From: Carideicomes alvinocaridis
GTDB taxonomy: Bacteria; Pseudomonadota; Alphaproteobacteria; Rhodobacterales; Rhodobacteraceae
Assembly: GCA_005473895.2 (NCBI GenBank)
Contig: SRJI02000033.1
Coordinates: 1 to 49,903, forward strand
Direction: 5' to 3'
DNA: 49,903 bases
In this document: one piece after another, positions 40,870-48,955 of the stretch
Position numbering within the stretch: the stretch's first letter is position 1
Layout of the letters: each line of letters opens with the position of its first letter
Position numbers and translations under genes: made by a program
Notes under the pieces: generated by a model
What the model was told of the DNA's origin: nothing
What the model saw: only the letters and a program-made list of their open reading frames with translations
Databases searched by the model: none

Positions 40870-43643
40870 CGCTCTTCGGGGTCCTTGGCTTCACCGCGCC
40901 GTGGCTTCTGATCGCACTGGCCGCGCTGCCCATCCTCTGGGTGATCCTGCGCGCCGTGCCGCCGGCGCCGATCCGGCGGATGTTTCCCGGCGTGATCCTT
41001 CTGCTGGGGCTCGGCGACGAGGACCAGGTGACCGACCGGACGCCGTGGTGGCTGCTGCTGCTGCGGATGCTCGCGGTGGCCGCGGTGATCGTGGGCCTCG
41101 CCGGGCCGGTGCTGAACCCGCAGGACGAGGCGGCGGGCGAGGGTCCGCTGCTGATCGTGCTCGACGGCTCCTGGGCCGGGGCGCGCGACTGGACCCAGCG
41201 CAGCGACATGATCGAGGCGCGGCTGGCCGAGGCCGGGCGGCAGGGGCGCACCGTCGCCATGCTGCGGCTGACCACGCCCGAGGCGCCGGTCTTTCGTGCC
41301 GCCGACGTGACGCGCAGCCGACTGCCGGGGATGGCGCCGCAGCCCTGGCAACCCTCCGAGGCGATGCTGGACGAGGCGGCGGGCCTGCTGCCGGACGAGG
41401 AGTTCGACACGCTCTGGTTCTCCGACGGGCTGGAGCGCGCGGGCCGCGACAGGATGCTGGCGGCGCTGGAGGATCACGGCGCGGTGCGCGTGGTGGAAAG
41501 CGGGTTGCCGGTGCTGGGCCTCGCGCCCGCGGGGTTCGAGGACGGTGCGGTGCAGATCCGCGCAATCCGCAACCGCACGCAGGGGCCCGAGCAGATCTCG
41601 GTGGTGGCCCGCGGGCTCGACCCCTCGGGCACGCCCCGGGCGCTCGCCGCGCTGCCCGTGACCTTCGCCGATGGCGAGGCCGAGGCCGAGGGCGCGCTGT
41701 CCCTGCCCGCCGAGCTGCGCGCGCGGATCACCCGCTTCGAGGTGGAGAGCCAGCGCAGTGCCGGGGCCGTCACGCTGTCCGACGACAGCCTGCGGCGGCG
41801 CGAGGTGGCGCTGATCGCCGGGCGCGATGACCGCGAGGGGCTGGAGCTGCTGTCGCCGCTTCATTACCTGCACAAGGCGCTCGCCCCCACCGCCGACCTG
41901 CTGGACGGGGCGCTGATGGACGTGCTGCCCGCCAATCCCGACGTGATCGTGCTGGCCGACGTGGCCACGGTGAGCGCCGCGGAGGAAGAGGCGCTGCTCG
42001 ACTGGATATCCGAGGGCGGGCTGCTGCTGCGCTTTGCCGGACCGCGGCTGGCCGCCTCGGACGTGAGCCGCGACGAGGAGGACCCGCTAATGCCGGTGCG
42101 CCTGCGCGCGGGCGGGCGCAGCGTCGGCGGCGCCATGTCCTGGGGCGAGCCCAAGGCGCTGGCCGATTTCCCCGAGGACAGCCCCTTTGCCGGGCTGCCG
42201 GTGCCGGACGACGTGCGCGTCTCGGCGCAGGTGATGGCGCAGCCCGATCCTACCCTGTCGGAGCGGGTGATCGCGCAGCTCACCGACGGCACGCCGCTGG
42301 TCACCCGTAAGCGCGTCGACAAGGGGCAGGTGGTGCTGGTCCATGTGACTGCCAATGCCGAATGGTCCACCCTGCCCCTCTCGGGCCTCTTCGTGCAGAT
42401 GCTGGAGCGGCTGGCCGTCTCCTCCCAGGCCGCGCCGGAGCCCGGGGACCTGGAGGGCACGACCTGGCAGCCGGACGAGGTGATGGACGCCTTCGGCCGG
42501 CTGGAGGATGCGGGCACGCTGCCCGGAATCGACGGCGCCGCGCTGGTGACCGAGCCGCTGGGCCCGGACCTGCGGCCGGGGCTCTATTCCGGCCCCGACC
42601 GGCGCATCGCCCGCAACGTGGTGGATGCCGAGACGGTGCTGACCCCGGCAGAATGGCCCGCGCGCATCCCGGTCGAGGGGCTGACCCGGCGCGAGGAGAC
42701 GCCGCTGGGCGGGCCGCTGCTGGCCGCCGCACTGCTCCTGTTGCTGGCCGATGTCATCGCCTCGCTGGCGCTGTCGGGGCGGCTCTTCGGCAATGGCCCC
42801 CGCCCCGGGGCGCGGCGCGGCGGGCAGGTGGCGGCCTTCGCGCTGGCGCTGGTGCTTGCCGGTCTCGCGGGCGGCCAGGCGCGGGCGGAGCTCGACCCCG
42901 TTGCGGCGGTCGAGGAGCTGCGGCTCGCCCATGTCATCACCGGCGACGGGCAGCTCGACGACCTGGCGCAGGCCGGGCTGCGCGGCCTGTCGGAAACGCT
43001 GGTCTTCCGCACCTCCGTCGAACCCGCCGAGCCGGTGGGCGTGAACCTCGAGACCGACGAGTTGGCCTTCTATCCCCTGCTCTACTGGCCCATCACCCCC
43101 GACCAGCCGATCCCCTCGGACGCCGCCTATGCCAAGCTCAACGAATACCTGCGCACCGGGGGCATGATCCTGTTCGACACGCGGGACGCGGACGTGGCGG
43201 GCTTCGGCGCTTCCAGCCCCAACGGGCGCAAGCTGCAACAGCTGGCGCAACCGCTCGACATCCCGCCGTTGGAGCCGGTGCCGGCGGACCACGTGCTGAC
43301 CCGCACCTTCTACCTGCTGCAGGACTTTCCCGGCCGCTATGCCGGCCGCGACGTCTGGGTCGAGGCCGCGCCGCCCGATGCCGAGCAGATCGAGGGCATG
43401 CCCTTCCGCAACCTCAACGACGGGGTGTCTCCGGTGGTGATCGGCGGCAACGACTGGGCGGCGGCCTGGGCGATGAACGAGCGGGGCAACCCGATGGTGC
43501 CGGTGGGCCGCGGCTTTTCCGGCGAGCGGCAGCGCGAACTGGCCTACCGCTTCGGCATCAACCTCGTGATGCATGTGCTGACCGGCAACTACAAGTCGGA
43601 TCAGGTGCACGTGCCGGCGCTGCTGGACAGGCTGGGACAATGA
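40866..43643 (+). CDS. BatA-like/DUF4159 membrane protein
   Basis: A 925-residue protein. The N-terminus has a BatA-type membrane pair (helices near 10-28 and 58-80: FTAPWLLIALAALPILWVIL, PWWLLLLRMLAVAAVIVGLA). It continues with a vWA-like region around 93-240 (LLIVLDGSWAGARDW), a Rossmann-like stretch and a further membrane region near 614-675. The DUF4159 domain occupies about 678-925 (FYPLLYWPITPDQP, GGMILFDTRDADVAGF). The family is usually encoded after moxR-DUF58. Function unknown; a periplasmic or envelope complex is likely. Confidence 0.88.
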   Translation: MTLFGVLGFTAPWLLIALAALPILWVILRAVPPAPIRRMFPGVILLLGLGDEDQVTDRTPWWLLLLRMLAVAAVIVGLAGPVLNPQDEAAGEGPLLIVLDGSWAGARDWTQRSDMIEARLAEAGRQGRTVAMLRLTTPEAPVFRAADVTRSRLPGMAPQPWQPSEAMLDEAAGLLPDEEFDTLWFSDGLERAGRDRMLAALEDHGAVRVVESGLPVLGLAPAGFEDGAVQIRAIRNRTQGPEQISVVARGLDPSGTPRALAALPVTFADGEAEAEGALSLPAELRARITRFEVESQRSAGAVTLSDDSLRRREVALIAGRDDREGLELLSPLHYLHKALAPTADLLDGALMDVLPANPDVIVLADVATVSAAEEEALLDWISEGGLLLRFAGPRLAASDVSRDEEDPLMPVRLRAGGRSVGGAMSWGEPKALADFPEDSPFAGLPVPDDVRVSAQVMAQPDPTLSERVIAQLTDGTPLVTRKRVDKGQVVLVHVTANAEWSTLPLSGLFVQMLERLAVSSQAAPEPGDLEGTTWQPDEVMDAFGRLEDAGTLPGIDGAALVTEPLGPDLRPGLYSGPDRRIARNVVDAETVLTPAEWPARIPVEGLTRREETPLGGPLLAAALLLLLADVIASLALSGRLFGNGPRPGARRGGQVAAFALALVLAGLAGGQARAELDPVAAVEELRLAHVITGDGQLDDLAQAGLRGLSETLVFRTSVEPAEPVGVNLETDELAFYPLLYWPITPDQPIPSDAAYAKLNEYLRTGGMILFDTRDADVAGFGASSPNGRKLQQLAQPLDIPPLEPVPADHVLTRTFYLLQDFPGRYAGRDVWVEAAPPDAEQIEGMPFRNLNDGVSPVVIGGNDWAAAWAMNERGNPMVPVGRGFSGERQRELAYRFGINLVMHVLTGNYKSDQVHVPALLDRLGQ

Positions 43644-43776
43644 GGCGGGCGGCCTTTGATATGCTGACGGCACGCGCAGCGGCCTCGCCCCCTCCGGCCC
43701 GGAAGATGGTCCGCGCCATGGCCCCCTTGGCCCCCCTCCGCTGTGAAGTGTGGCCCGCACCTGAGAGGATCGCGCC

Positions 43777-45819
43777 ATGAGCGGCGCGGTGATCTTCGAC
43801 CCGCTGCTGCCCTGGTGGCTGCTCGCCGTACTGGGCGGGGTGGTCATTACCGCCGCGGCGCTGGCGCTGTGGCGCGGGCTGTCGGGCTGGGCGCTGCGGC
43901 TTCTCGCCGGCGCGGTGGTCCTGGGCGCGCTGGCGCAGCCCTCCTACCGGCAGGAGGATCGCGCGCCACTGACCGATATCGTGCTGCTGGTGGAGGACGA
44001 AAGCGCCAGCCAGGACCTGTCGGACCGCGCCGCGCTGACCTCGGACGCCGCCGCGCGGCTGGCGGCAAGGATCGAGGCGCGGCCCAATACCGAGCTGCGC
44101 CGCATCACCGTCCCCGACGGCGAGGACAATTCCGGCACGCAACTCATGACCGCCGTGAGCGAAGCGCTGGCGGAGGAGCCGCTGGCAAGGGTCGCCGGGA
44201 TCATCCTGCTGTCGGACGGACGGCTGCACGACCTCGACCGCGCGCCGCGGCTTCCGGCGCCGATGCACCTGCTGCTCTCGGGGCGCGAGGGCGACTGGGA
44301 CCGGCGGCTCGTCGTCTCCAACGCGCCGGCTTTCGGCATCCTGGGCGAACCGGTCACGCTGGGTCTCAAGGTCGAGGATGACGGCGACGTGCCCGAGGGA
44401 CAGCGGACGACGCAGATCGTCATCTCCGTCGATGGCGGCGAGCCGCAGAGCTACCAGATGCCCATCGGCCAGGAGATCGAGCTGCCGGTGGAGCTGACCC
44501 ATGGCGGGCGCAACGTGATCCAGTTCACCGTGCCCGAGGCCGAGGGCGAGCTGACCGACCGCAACAACACCGCGCTGGTGCAGATCAACGGCGTGCGCGA
44601 CCGGCTGCGGGTGCTGCTGGTCTCGGGCGAGCCGCATCCCGGCGGGCGCACCTGGCGCAACCTGCTGAAATCCGACAGCTCGGTGGACCTGGTGCATTTC
44701 ACCATCCTGCGGCCGCCGGAAAAACAGGACGGCGTGCCGGTGGAAGAGCTGTCGCTGATCGCCTTCCCGACCCGCGAATTGTTCATGGAGAAGATCGAGG
44801 ATTTCGACCTGATCATCTTCGACCGCTACAAGCGCCGCGGCATCCTGCCCTCGCTCTACCTGGAAAACGTCGCCGAATATGCCCGGCAGGGCGGCGCCGT
44901 GCTGGTCGCCGCCGGTCCGGATTTCGCCAGCGCCGATTCCATCTACCGCTCGCCCCTGGGCGCAGTGATCCCGGCCGAGCCCACGGCCCGGGTGATGGCG
45001 CAGGAATTCACCCCGAACGTCACCGAGCTGGGCCAGCGCCACCCGGTCACCGCCGGCCTGACCGGGCCCGAGCAATGGGGCCCCTGGCTGCGGCAGGTGG
45101 AGGTGGAGCCCGCGCGCGGCGACGTGGTGATGAACGGCGCCGACGACCGGCCGTTGCTGGTGCTGGACCGCGTGGGCGAAGGGCGCGTGGCGCTGCTGGC
45201 CTCGGACCAGGCCTGGCTCTGGGATCGGGGCTACAAGGGCGGCGGGCCGCAGCTCGAGCTGCTGCGCCGGCTGGCCCACTGGATGATGAAGGAACCCGAG
45301 CTCGAGGAAGAGGCGCTCTGGGCCGAGCCCACCGGCCAGACCATGCGCATCATCCGCCGCAGCCTAGAGGACGAGGTGCCGCCGGTCACCGTCACCACGC
45401 CCTCGGGCGAGACGGTGGAGCTGGAGCTGGAAGAGACCTCGCCCGGCCGGTTCGAGACGCTCTACGAGGGGCCGGAGATCGGGCTCTACCGGCTGGAGAA
45501 CGGTGACCAGAGCGCGGTGATCGGCCTCGGCCCCGCGGCGCCGAAGGAATTCGAGCAGACCATCGCCACCGGCGAGTTGCTGGAGCCGGTGATGGCGCCC
45601 ATGCGCGGCGGCGTGCGCTGGCTGGAAGAGGGCGTGCCGGGGATCCGCGACGTCTCGGCCGGGCGGCCGGCGGCGGGGCGCGGCTGGATCGGCATCACCC
45701 CGCGCGAGGCCTACCGGACGCTCGACGTGACCCAGACGCCGCTGCTGCCCGCCTGGCTGGTCCTGCTGGTGGCCTCGGCGCTGATCCTCGGGGCCTGGCT
45801 CCGCGAGGGCCGGAGCTGA
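43777..45819 (+). CDS. Large membrane protein with glutamine-amidotransferase-like fold, MoxR operon
   Basis: A 680-residue protein: two N-terminal helices (about 10-30 and 38-56: LLPWWLLAVLGGVVITAAAL) and one at the C-terminus (about 658-675). Between them are a vWA-like segment (IVLLVEDESASQDL, IILLSDGRLHDL), a beta-sandwich region and a class I amidotransferase-like domain (DLIIFDRYKRRGILP, then GGAVLVAAGPDFA) without an obvious catalytic cysteine. Single-pass ends with a large central part suggest a periplasmic domain. It follows the DUF4159 gene after 133 bp and is probably the fourth part of the MoxR system. Function unknown. Confidence 0.8.
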   Translation: MSGAVIFDPLLPWWLLAVLGGVVITAAALALWRGLSGWALRLLAGAVVLGALAQPSYRQEDRAPLTDIVLLVEDESASQDLSDRAALTSDAAARLAARIEARPNTELRRITVPDGEDNSGTQLMTAVSEALAEEPLARVAGIILLSDGRLHDLDRAPRLPAPMHLLLSGREGDWDRRLVVSNAPAFGILGEPVTLGLKVEDDGDVPEGQRTTQIVISVDGGEPQSYQMPIGQEIELPVELTHGGRNVIQFTVPEAEGELTDRNNTALVQINGVRDRLRVLLVSGEPHPGGRTWRNLLKSDSSVDLVHFTILRPPEKQDGVPVEELSLIAFPTRELFMEKIEDFDLIIFDRYKRRGILPSLYLENVAEYARQGGAVLVAAGPDFASADSIYRSPLGAVIPAEPTARVMAQEFTPNVTELGQRHPVTAGLTGPEQWGPWLRQVEVEPARGDVVMNGADDRPLLVLDRVGEGRVALLASDQAWLWDRGYKGGGPQLELLRRLAHWMMKEPELEEEALWAEPTGQTMRIIRRSLEDEVPPVTVTTPSGETVELELEETSPGRFETLYEGPEIGLYRLENGDQSAVIGLGPAAPKEFEQTIATGELLEPVMAPMRGGVRWLEEGVPGIRDVSAGRPAAGRGWIGITPREAYRTLDVTQTPLLPAWLVLLVASALILGAWLREGRS

Positions 45820-45904
45820 GAGAGGGCGCTCGGGACGGTGGCGCGCGGCGGTTCCATGATGGGCAGAGGCGAAAGGCCCGGTGGCATCGCTGGCGGAGAG
45901 GGTG

Positions 45905-45964
45905 CAGGGGCTCTGCCCCTCGTCGCTTCGCTCCTCACCCCGCCATATTTGTGGACCAGAGAAG
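45905..45964 (+). repeat. Intergenic repeat family B, copy 1
   Basis: A perfect hairpin AGGGGC-TCT-GCCCCT (45906-45920) is followed by CCTCACCCCGCCATATTT and then GGACCAGAGAAG. The same order of elements occurs at 48891-48950. It lies 86 bp after the stop of the 680-residue membrane-protein gene. The surrounding 296-bp gap (45820-46115) holds no gene. Confidence 0.65.
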
Positions 45965-46115
45965 GACGGGCCGCGCGCCCTTGTTCGAGCGAGGCGGGCG
46001 GCGCGGGCCGGGCGGGGGGCAACCGGGGGCGGCGCGGGCTCGGCCTTGTGGGAGGGTAAGCCGGCGGGGGTCTCGCGGGGGCTTTCCACTGAGAGGGGGC
46101 GGCCGGGCGCGGCCC

Positions 46116-46487
46116 CTACCAGTCCTCGGGTTCCAGCTCGATCCGGTAGCGTTTCTCGGACCAGCCCTTGTCCGAGCAATGGATGCGGATGAAGACCTCG
46201 CGCGTGCCGTCGGGCAGCATCACGCCGGTGAGCGAGCGGGTAAAGGGCTGCTCGTGCAGGTGGGGATGGGCCAGGTCGCGGTAGCCCAGGCGGTTGCCCT
46301 CGGCATCCACCACTTCCCAACCGTCGACGTAGTGCTCCCAGCCGGTGTCGTCATGTTCCACCGTCACGTCGAACCGCCAGCCCATGGCCGGGTGGCTTGC
46401 CACGGCCGAGACGAGCCTGGCCTCTCCGGCCGAAGCGGCGAGCGGAAGGAACAGCAGCGGAAGGATTGCGAAGAGGCGTGACGTCAT
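46116..46487 (-). CDS. Secreted small protein of unknown function
   Basis: A 123-residue protein with a clean Sec signal peptide (MTSRLFAILPLLFLPLAASA, cleaved near 20-22). The mature part is beta-rich with many aromatics: GWRFDVTVEHDDTGWEHYVD, GWEVVDAEGNRLGYRDLAHPHLHEQPFTR, and one cysteine in IRIHCSDKGW. The HPHLHEQPF histidine cluster could bind metal. I recall similar short periplasmic proteins in Rhodobacterales but no named function. The ATG at 46487 was chosen over a GTG three codons upstream, because AGGG fits its spacing. Confidence 0.75.
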   Translation of the reverse strand: MTSRLFAILPLLFLPLAASAGEARLVSAVASHPAMGWRFDVTVEHDDTGWEHYVDGWEVVDAEGNRLGYRDLAHPHLHEQPFTRSLTGVMLPDGTREVFIRIHCSDKGWSEKRYRIELEPEDW

Positions 46488-46523
46488 GGCCGGCACCCTA
46501 GTGCGAAAGAGGGTCGCTTGGCG

Positions 46524-47255
46524 TCACGTCTGCGTGTTGCCGGGGGCGGGGATTTCGGTGGCGTGCGCTTCCTGCAACACGCGGCGCGACCGCGAGGCGA
46601 ATTCCCGGCGCCACAGGACGAGCGAGGTGATCGCCGCCGCGCCGATCAGCGGCCAGGCGCCCAGCAGCCAGGCCGAGGCGGCCATGGCGAAATAGGTCGA
46701 GCGCAGCCCGCGGTTGAAGCTGCGCGCCGCGGTGATGTTGATCTCGGCCGCCTGGGCCGCGCGCGGATAGGCGCGGGAATCCTCGGGATCGTTGGGCACC
46801 GCCGCGGCGAGGATCATGCAATAGCCGAACAGCCGGTGCGACCAGACGAATTTCAGGAAGGCATTCATCCCGAAGACCAGCATCACGATCAGCTTGATCT
46901 CCCAGACCAGGGCGGTGTCCCCGCCGAGCGAGAGATCCTGCGCCACGCCCACCAGCGGCGCGGGGTTGGCCACCAGCGCCAGCCCGCCGCCGATGGCGAT
47001 CATCGTGCCGGAGGCGAAGAAGGCCGTCGCCTGCCGCAGGTTGGACAGCGCCTGGGCGTCGAAGATGCGGGGATTGCGGGTCACCATCTGGCGCATCCAT
47101 TCGCGGCGGTACTCGCCCATGATCAGCGTCATGGAGCGGGTGCGGAAGCGCTGGGATTCGATGCGCCAGCCGATCCCCAGCCAAGCCAGCACCAGCAGCG
47201 CCAGCGCGGCGAGGTCGAGCGGGGTCAGCCCCGGGATGCGGTCGAGCCAGGTCAT
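46524..47255 (-). CDS. DUF599 integral membrane protein
   Basis: A 243-residue membrane protein with about four helices: near 12-30 (PLDLAALALLVLAWLGIGWR), 80-100 (TAFFASGTMIAIGGGLALVA), 120-142 (LIVMLVFGMNAFLKFVW) and 200-225. The motif MRQMVTRNPRIFDAQALSNL after helix 1 is characteristic of DUF599. Function unknown. The ATG at 47255 was chosen; a GTG at 47273 would extend it by six residues. It precedes the secreted-protein gene on the same strand after 36 bp. Confidence 0.88.
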   Translation of the reverse strand: MTWLDRIPGLTPLDLAALALLVLAWLGIGWRIESQRFRTRSMTLIMGEYRREWMRQMVTRNPRIFDAQALSNLRQATAFFASGTMIAIGGGLALVANPAPLVGVAQDLSLGGDTALVWEIKLIVMLVFGMNAFLKFVWSHRLFGYCMILAAAVPNDPEDSRAYPRAAQAAEINITAARSFNRGLRSTYFAMAASAWLLGAWPLIGAAAITSLVLWRREFASRSRRVLQEAHATEIPAPGNTQT

Positions 47256-47416
47256 GCCCGTCACACTAGGCACATGCCGCCTTGCGCGCCAGCGCTCCGG
47301 GCTGCTAGCCTCGGATCGTCACGCATCGGGCCAGCCCGGGAGGGCAGCCGGCGCGCGACCGCTCCGGCCGAGCCGCCGGCGCCGCCCCAAACGCCAGGGA
47401 ACGCCAGGGACCGCCC

Positions 47417-48859
47417 ATGCAGATGCCCGCGCCAGATGCCGCCGCCCTCGCCGCCAAGCCCGAGCTCGTGGCGCGGCTTCGCGCGGCGCTTCCCGCAGAG
47501 GCGGTGATCGACGCGCCGGAAGAGACCCGGGCCTATGAATGCGACGCCCTCACCGCCTATCGCTGTCCGCCGCTCTGCGTGGTGCTGCCCGGCTCGACCG
47601 AGGAGGTGGCGGAGGTGCTGCGCATCTGCCACGTCATGGGGATCAAAGTGGTCCCGCGCGGCTCGGGCACCTCGCTGGCCGGCGGCGCGCTGCCCACGGC
47701 CGATGCGGTGATCCTCGGCGTGTCGCGCATGACCGAGGTGCTGGAGACGGACTATGCCGACCGGGTGATCCGGGTGCAGACGGGCCGCACCAACCTGTCG
47801 GTCTCGGGCGCGGTGGAGGAGGCGGGGTTCTTCTACGCGCCCGACCCCTCGTCGCAGCTGGCCTGCGCCATCGCCGGGAATATCGCGATGAATTCCGGCG
47901 GGGCGCATTGCCTTAAATACGGAGTGACCACCAACAACCTGCTGGGCGTCACCATGGTGCTGATGGACGGCACCGTGGTGGAGCTGGGCGGCGCGCATCT
48001 CGATGCCGGCGGGCTGGACCTGCTGGGGCTGGTCTGCGGATCGGAAGGCCAGCTCGGCGTGGTGACCGAGGCGACGCTGCGCATCCTGCCCAAGCCCGAG
48101 GGCGCGCGGCCGGTGCTGATGGGCTTTGCCTCCAACGAGGTGGCGGGGGCCTGCGTGGCCGACATCATCCGCGCCGGCGTGCTGCCCGTGGCGATCGAGT
48201 TCATGGACCGCCCCTGCATCCGCGCCACGGACGCGTTCTCGGGCGCGGGCTACCCGGATTGCGAGGCGCTGCTGATCGTCGAGGTCGAGGGCTCGGAGGC
48301 GGAGATCGACCACCAGCTCGGCCTCATCATGGAGATCGCGCGCCGGCACGACCCGGTGGAGCTGCGGGAAAGCACCGGGCCGGAGGAAAGCGCGCGGATC
48401 TGGCTGGGCCGCAAATCGGCCTTCGGGGCCATGGGGCAGCTGGGCGATTACATGTGCCTCGACGGGACGATCCCGGTCAGCGAACTGCCCTTCGTGCTGC
48501 GCCGCATCGGCGAGCTGTCGGAGGAATACGGGCTGAAGGTCGGCAATGTCTTCCACGCCGGTGACGGCAACATGCATCCGCTGATCCTGTTCGACGCCAA
48601 CACCCCCGGCGAGCTGGAGAAATGCGAGGAGATGGGAGCGGAGGTGCTCAAGCTCTGCGTCGAGGCGGGCGGCTGCCTGACCGGCGAACATGGTGTGGGC
48701 GTGGAGAAACGCGACCTGATGGGCCACCAGTTCACGGCCGCGGATCTGGAGGCGCAGATGCGGGTGAAGGATGTCTTCGATCCCCTCTGGCTGCTGAACC
48801 CGGCCAAGGTCTTTCCGCTGGACGTGTCGGGCGGGCGCGGCGCGGAGCTGGCGGCGTGA
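47417..48859 (+). CDS. glcD: Glycolate oxidase subunit GlcD (FAD-linked oxidase)
   Basis: The FAD-binding catalytic subunit of glycolate oxidase, converting glycolate to glyoxylate. The 480-residue protein has the PCMH-type FAD domain (VVPRGSGTSLAGGALP near 79-94, AGNIAMNSGGAHCLKYGVTT near 153-172, VCGSEGQLGVVTEATLRILP). The C-terminal domain shows NVFHAGDGNMHP and GEHGVGVEKRDLM. Together with glcE next to it, and presumably glcF beyond the window, it forms the GlcDEF complex. Its glyoxylate product could be a substrate of the D-2-hydroxyacid dehydrogenase at 4852-5805, though the genes are far apart. Confidence 0.95.
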   Translation: MQMPAPDAAALAAKPELVARLRAALPAEAVIDAPEETRAYECDALTAYRCPPLCVVLPGSTEEVAEVLRICHVMGIKVVPRGSGTSLAGGALPTADAVILGVSRMTEVLETDYADRVIRVQTGRTNLSVSGAVEEAGFFYAPDPSSQLACAIAGNIAMNSGGAHCLKYGVTTNNLLGVTMVLMDGTVVELGGAHLDAGGLDLLGLVCGSEGQLGVVTEATLRILPKPEGARPVLMGFASNEVAGACVADIIRAGVLPVAIEFMDRPCIRATDAFSGAGYPDCEALLIVEVEGSEAEIDHQLGLIMEIARRHDPVELRESTGPEESARIWLGRKSAFGAMGQLGDYMCLDGTIPVSELPFVLRRIGELSEEYGLKVGNVFHAGDGNMHPLILFDANTPGELEKCEEMGAEVLKLCVEAGGCLTGEHGVGVEKRDLMGHQFTAADLEAQMRVKDVFDPLWLLNPAKVFPLDVSGGRGAELAA

Positions 48860-48890
48860 GGGGCGGAGCTCTCGCCCGTGGCCCGCGCGC

Positions 48891-48950
48891 AGGGGGCTCT
48901 GCCCCCTCGGCCTGCGGCCTCACCCCCGCCATATTTCCGGACCGAAGAAG
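48891..48950 (+). repeat. Intergenic repeat family B, copy 2
   Basis: A perfect hairpin GGGGGC-TCT-GCCCCC (48892-48906) is followed by CCTCACCCCCGCCATATTT and GGACCGAAGAAG. It shares its architecture and most bases with 45905-45964. It fills the glcD-glcE gap, and its GAAGAAG end is the only Shine-Dalgarno-like sequence before glcE. Confidence 0.7.
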
Positions 48951-48955
48951 CTGAC

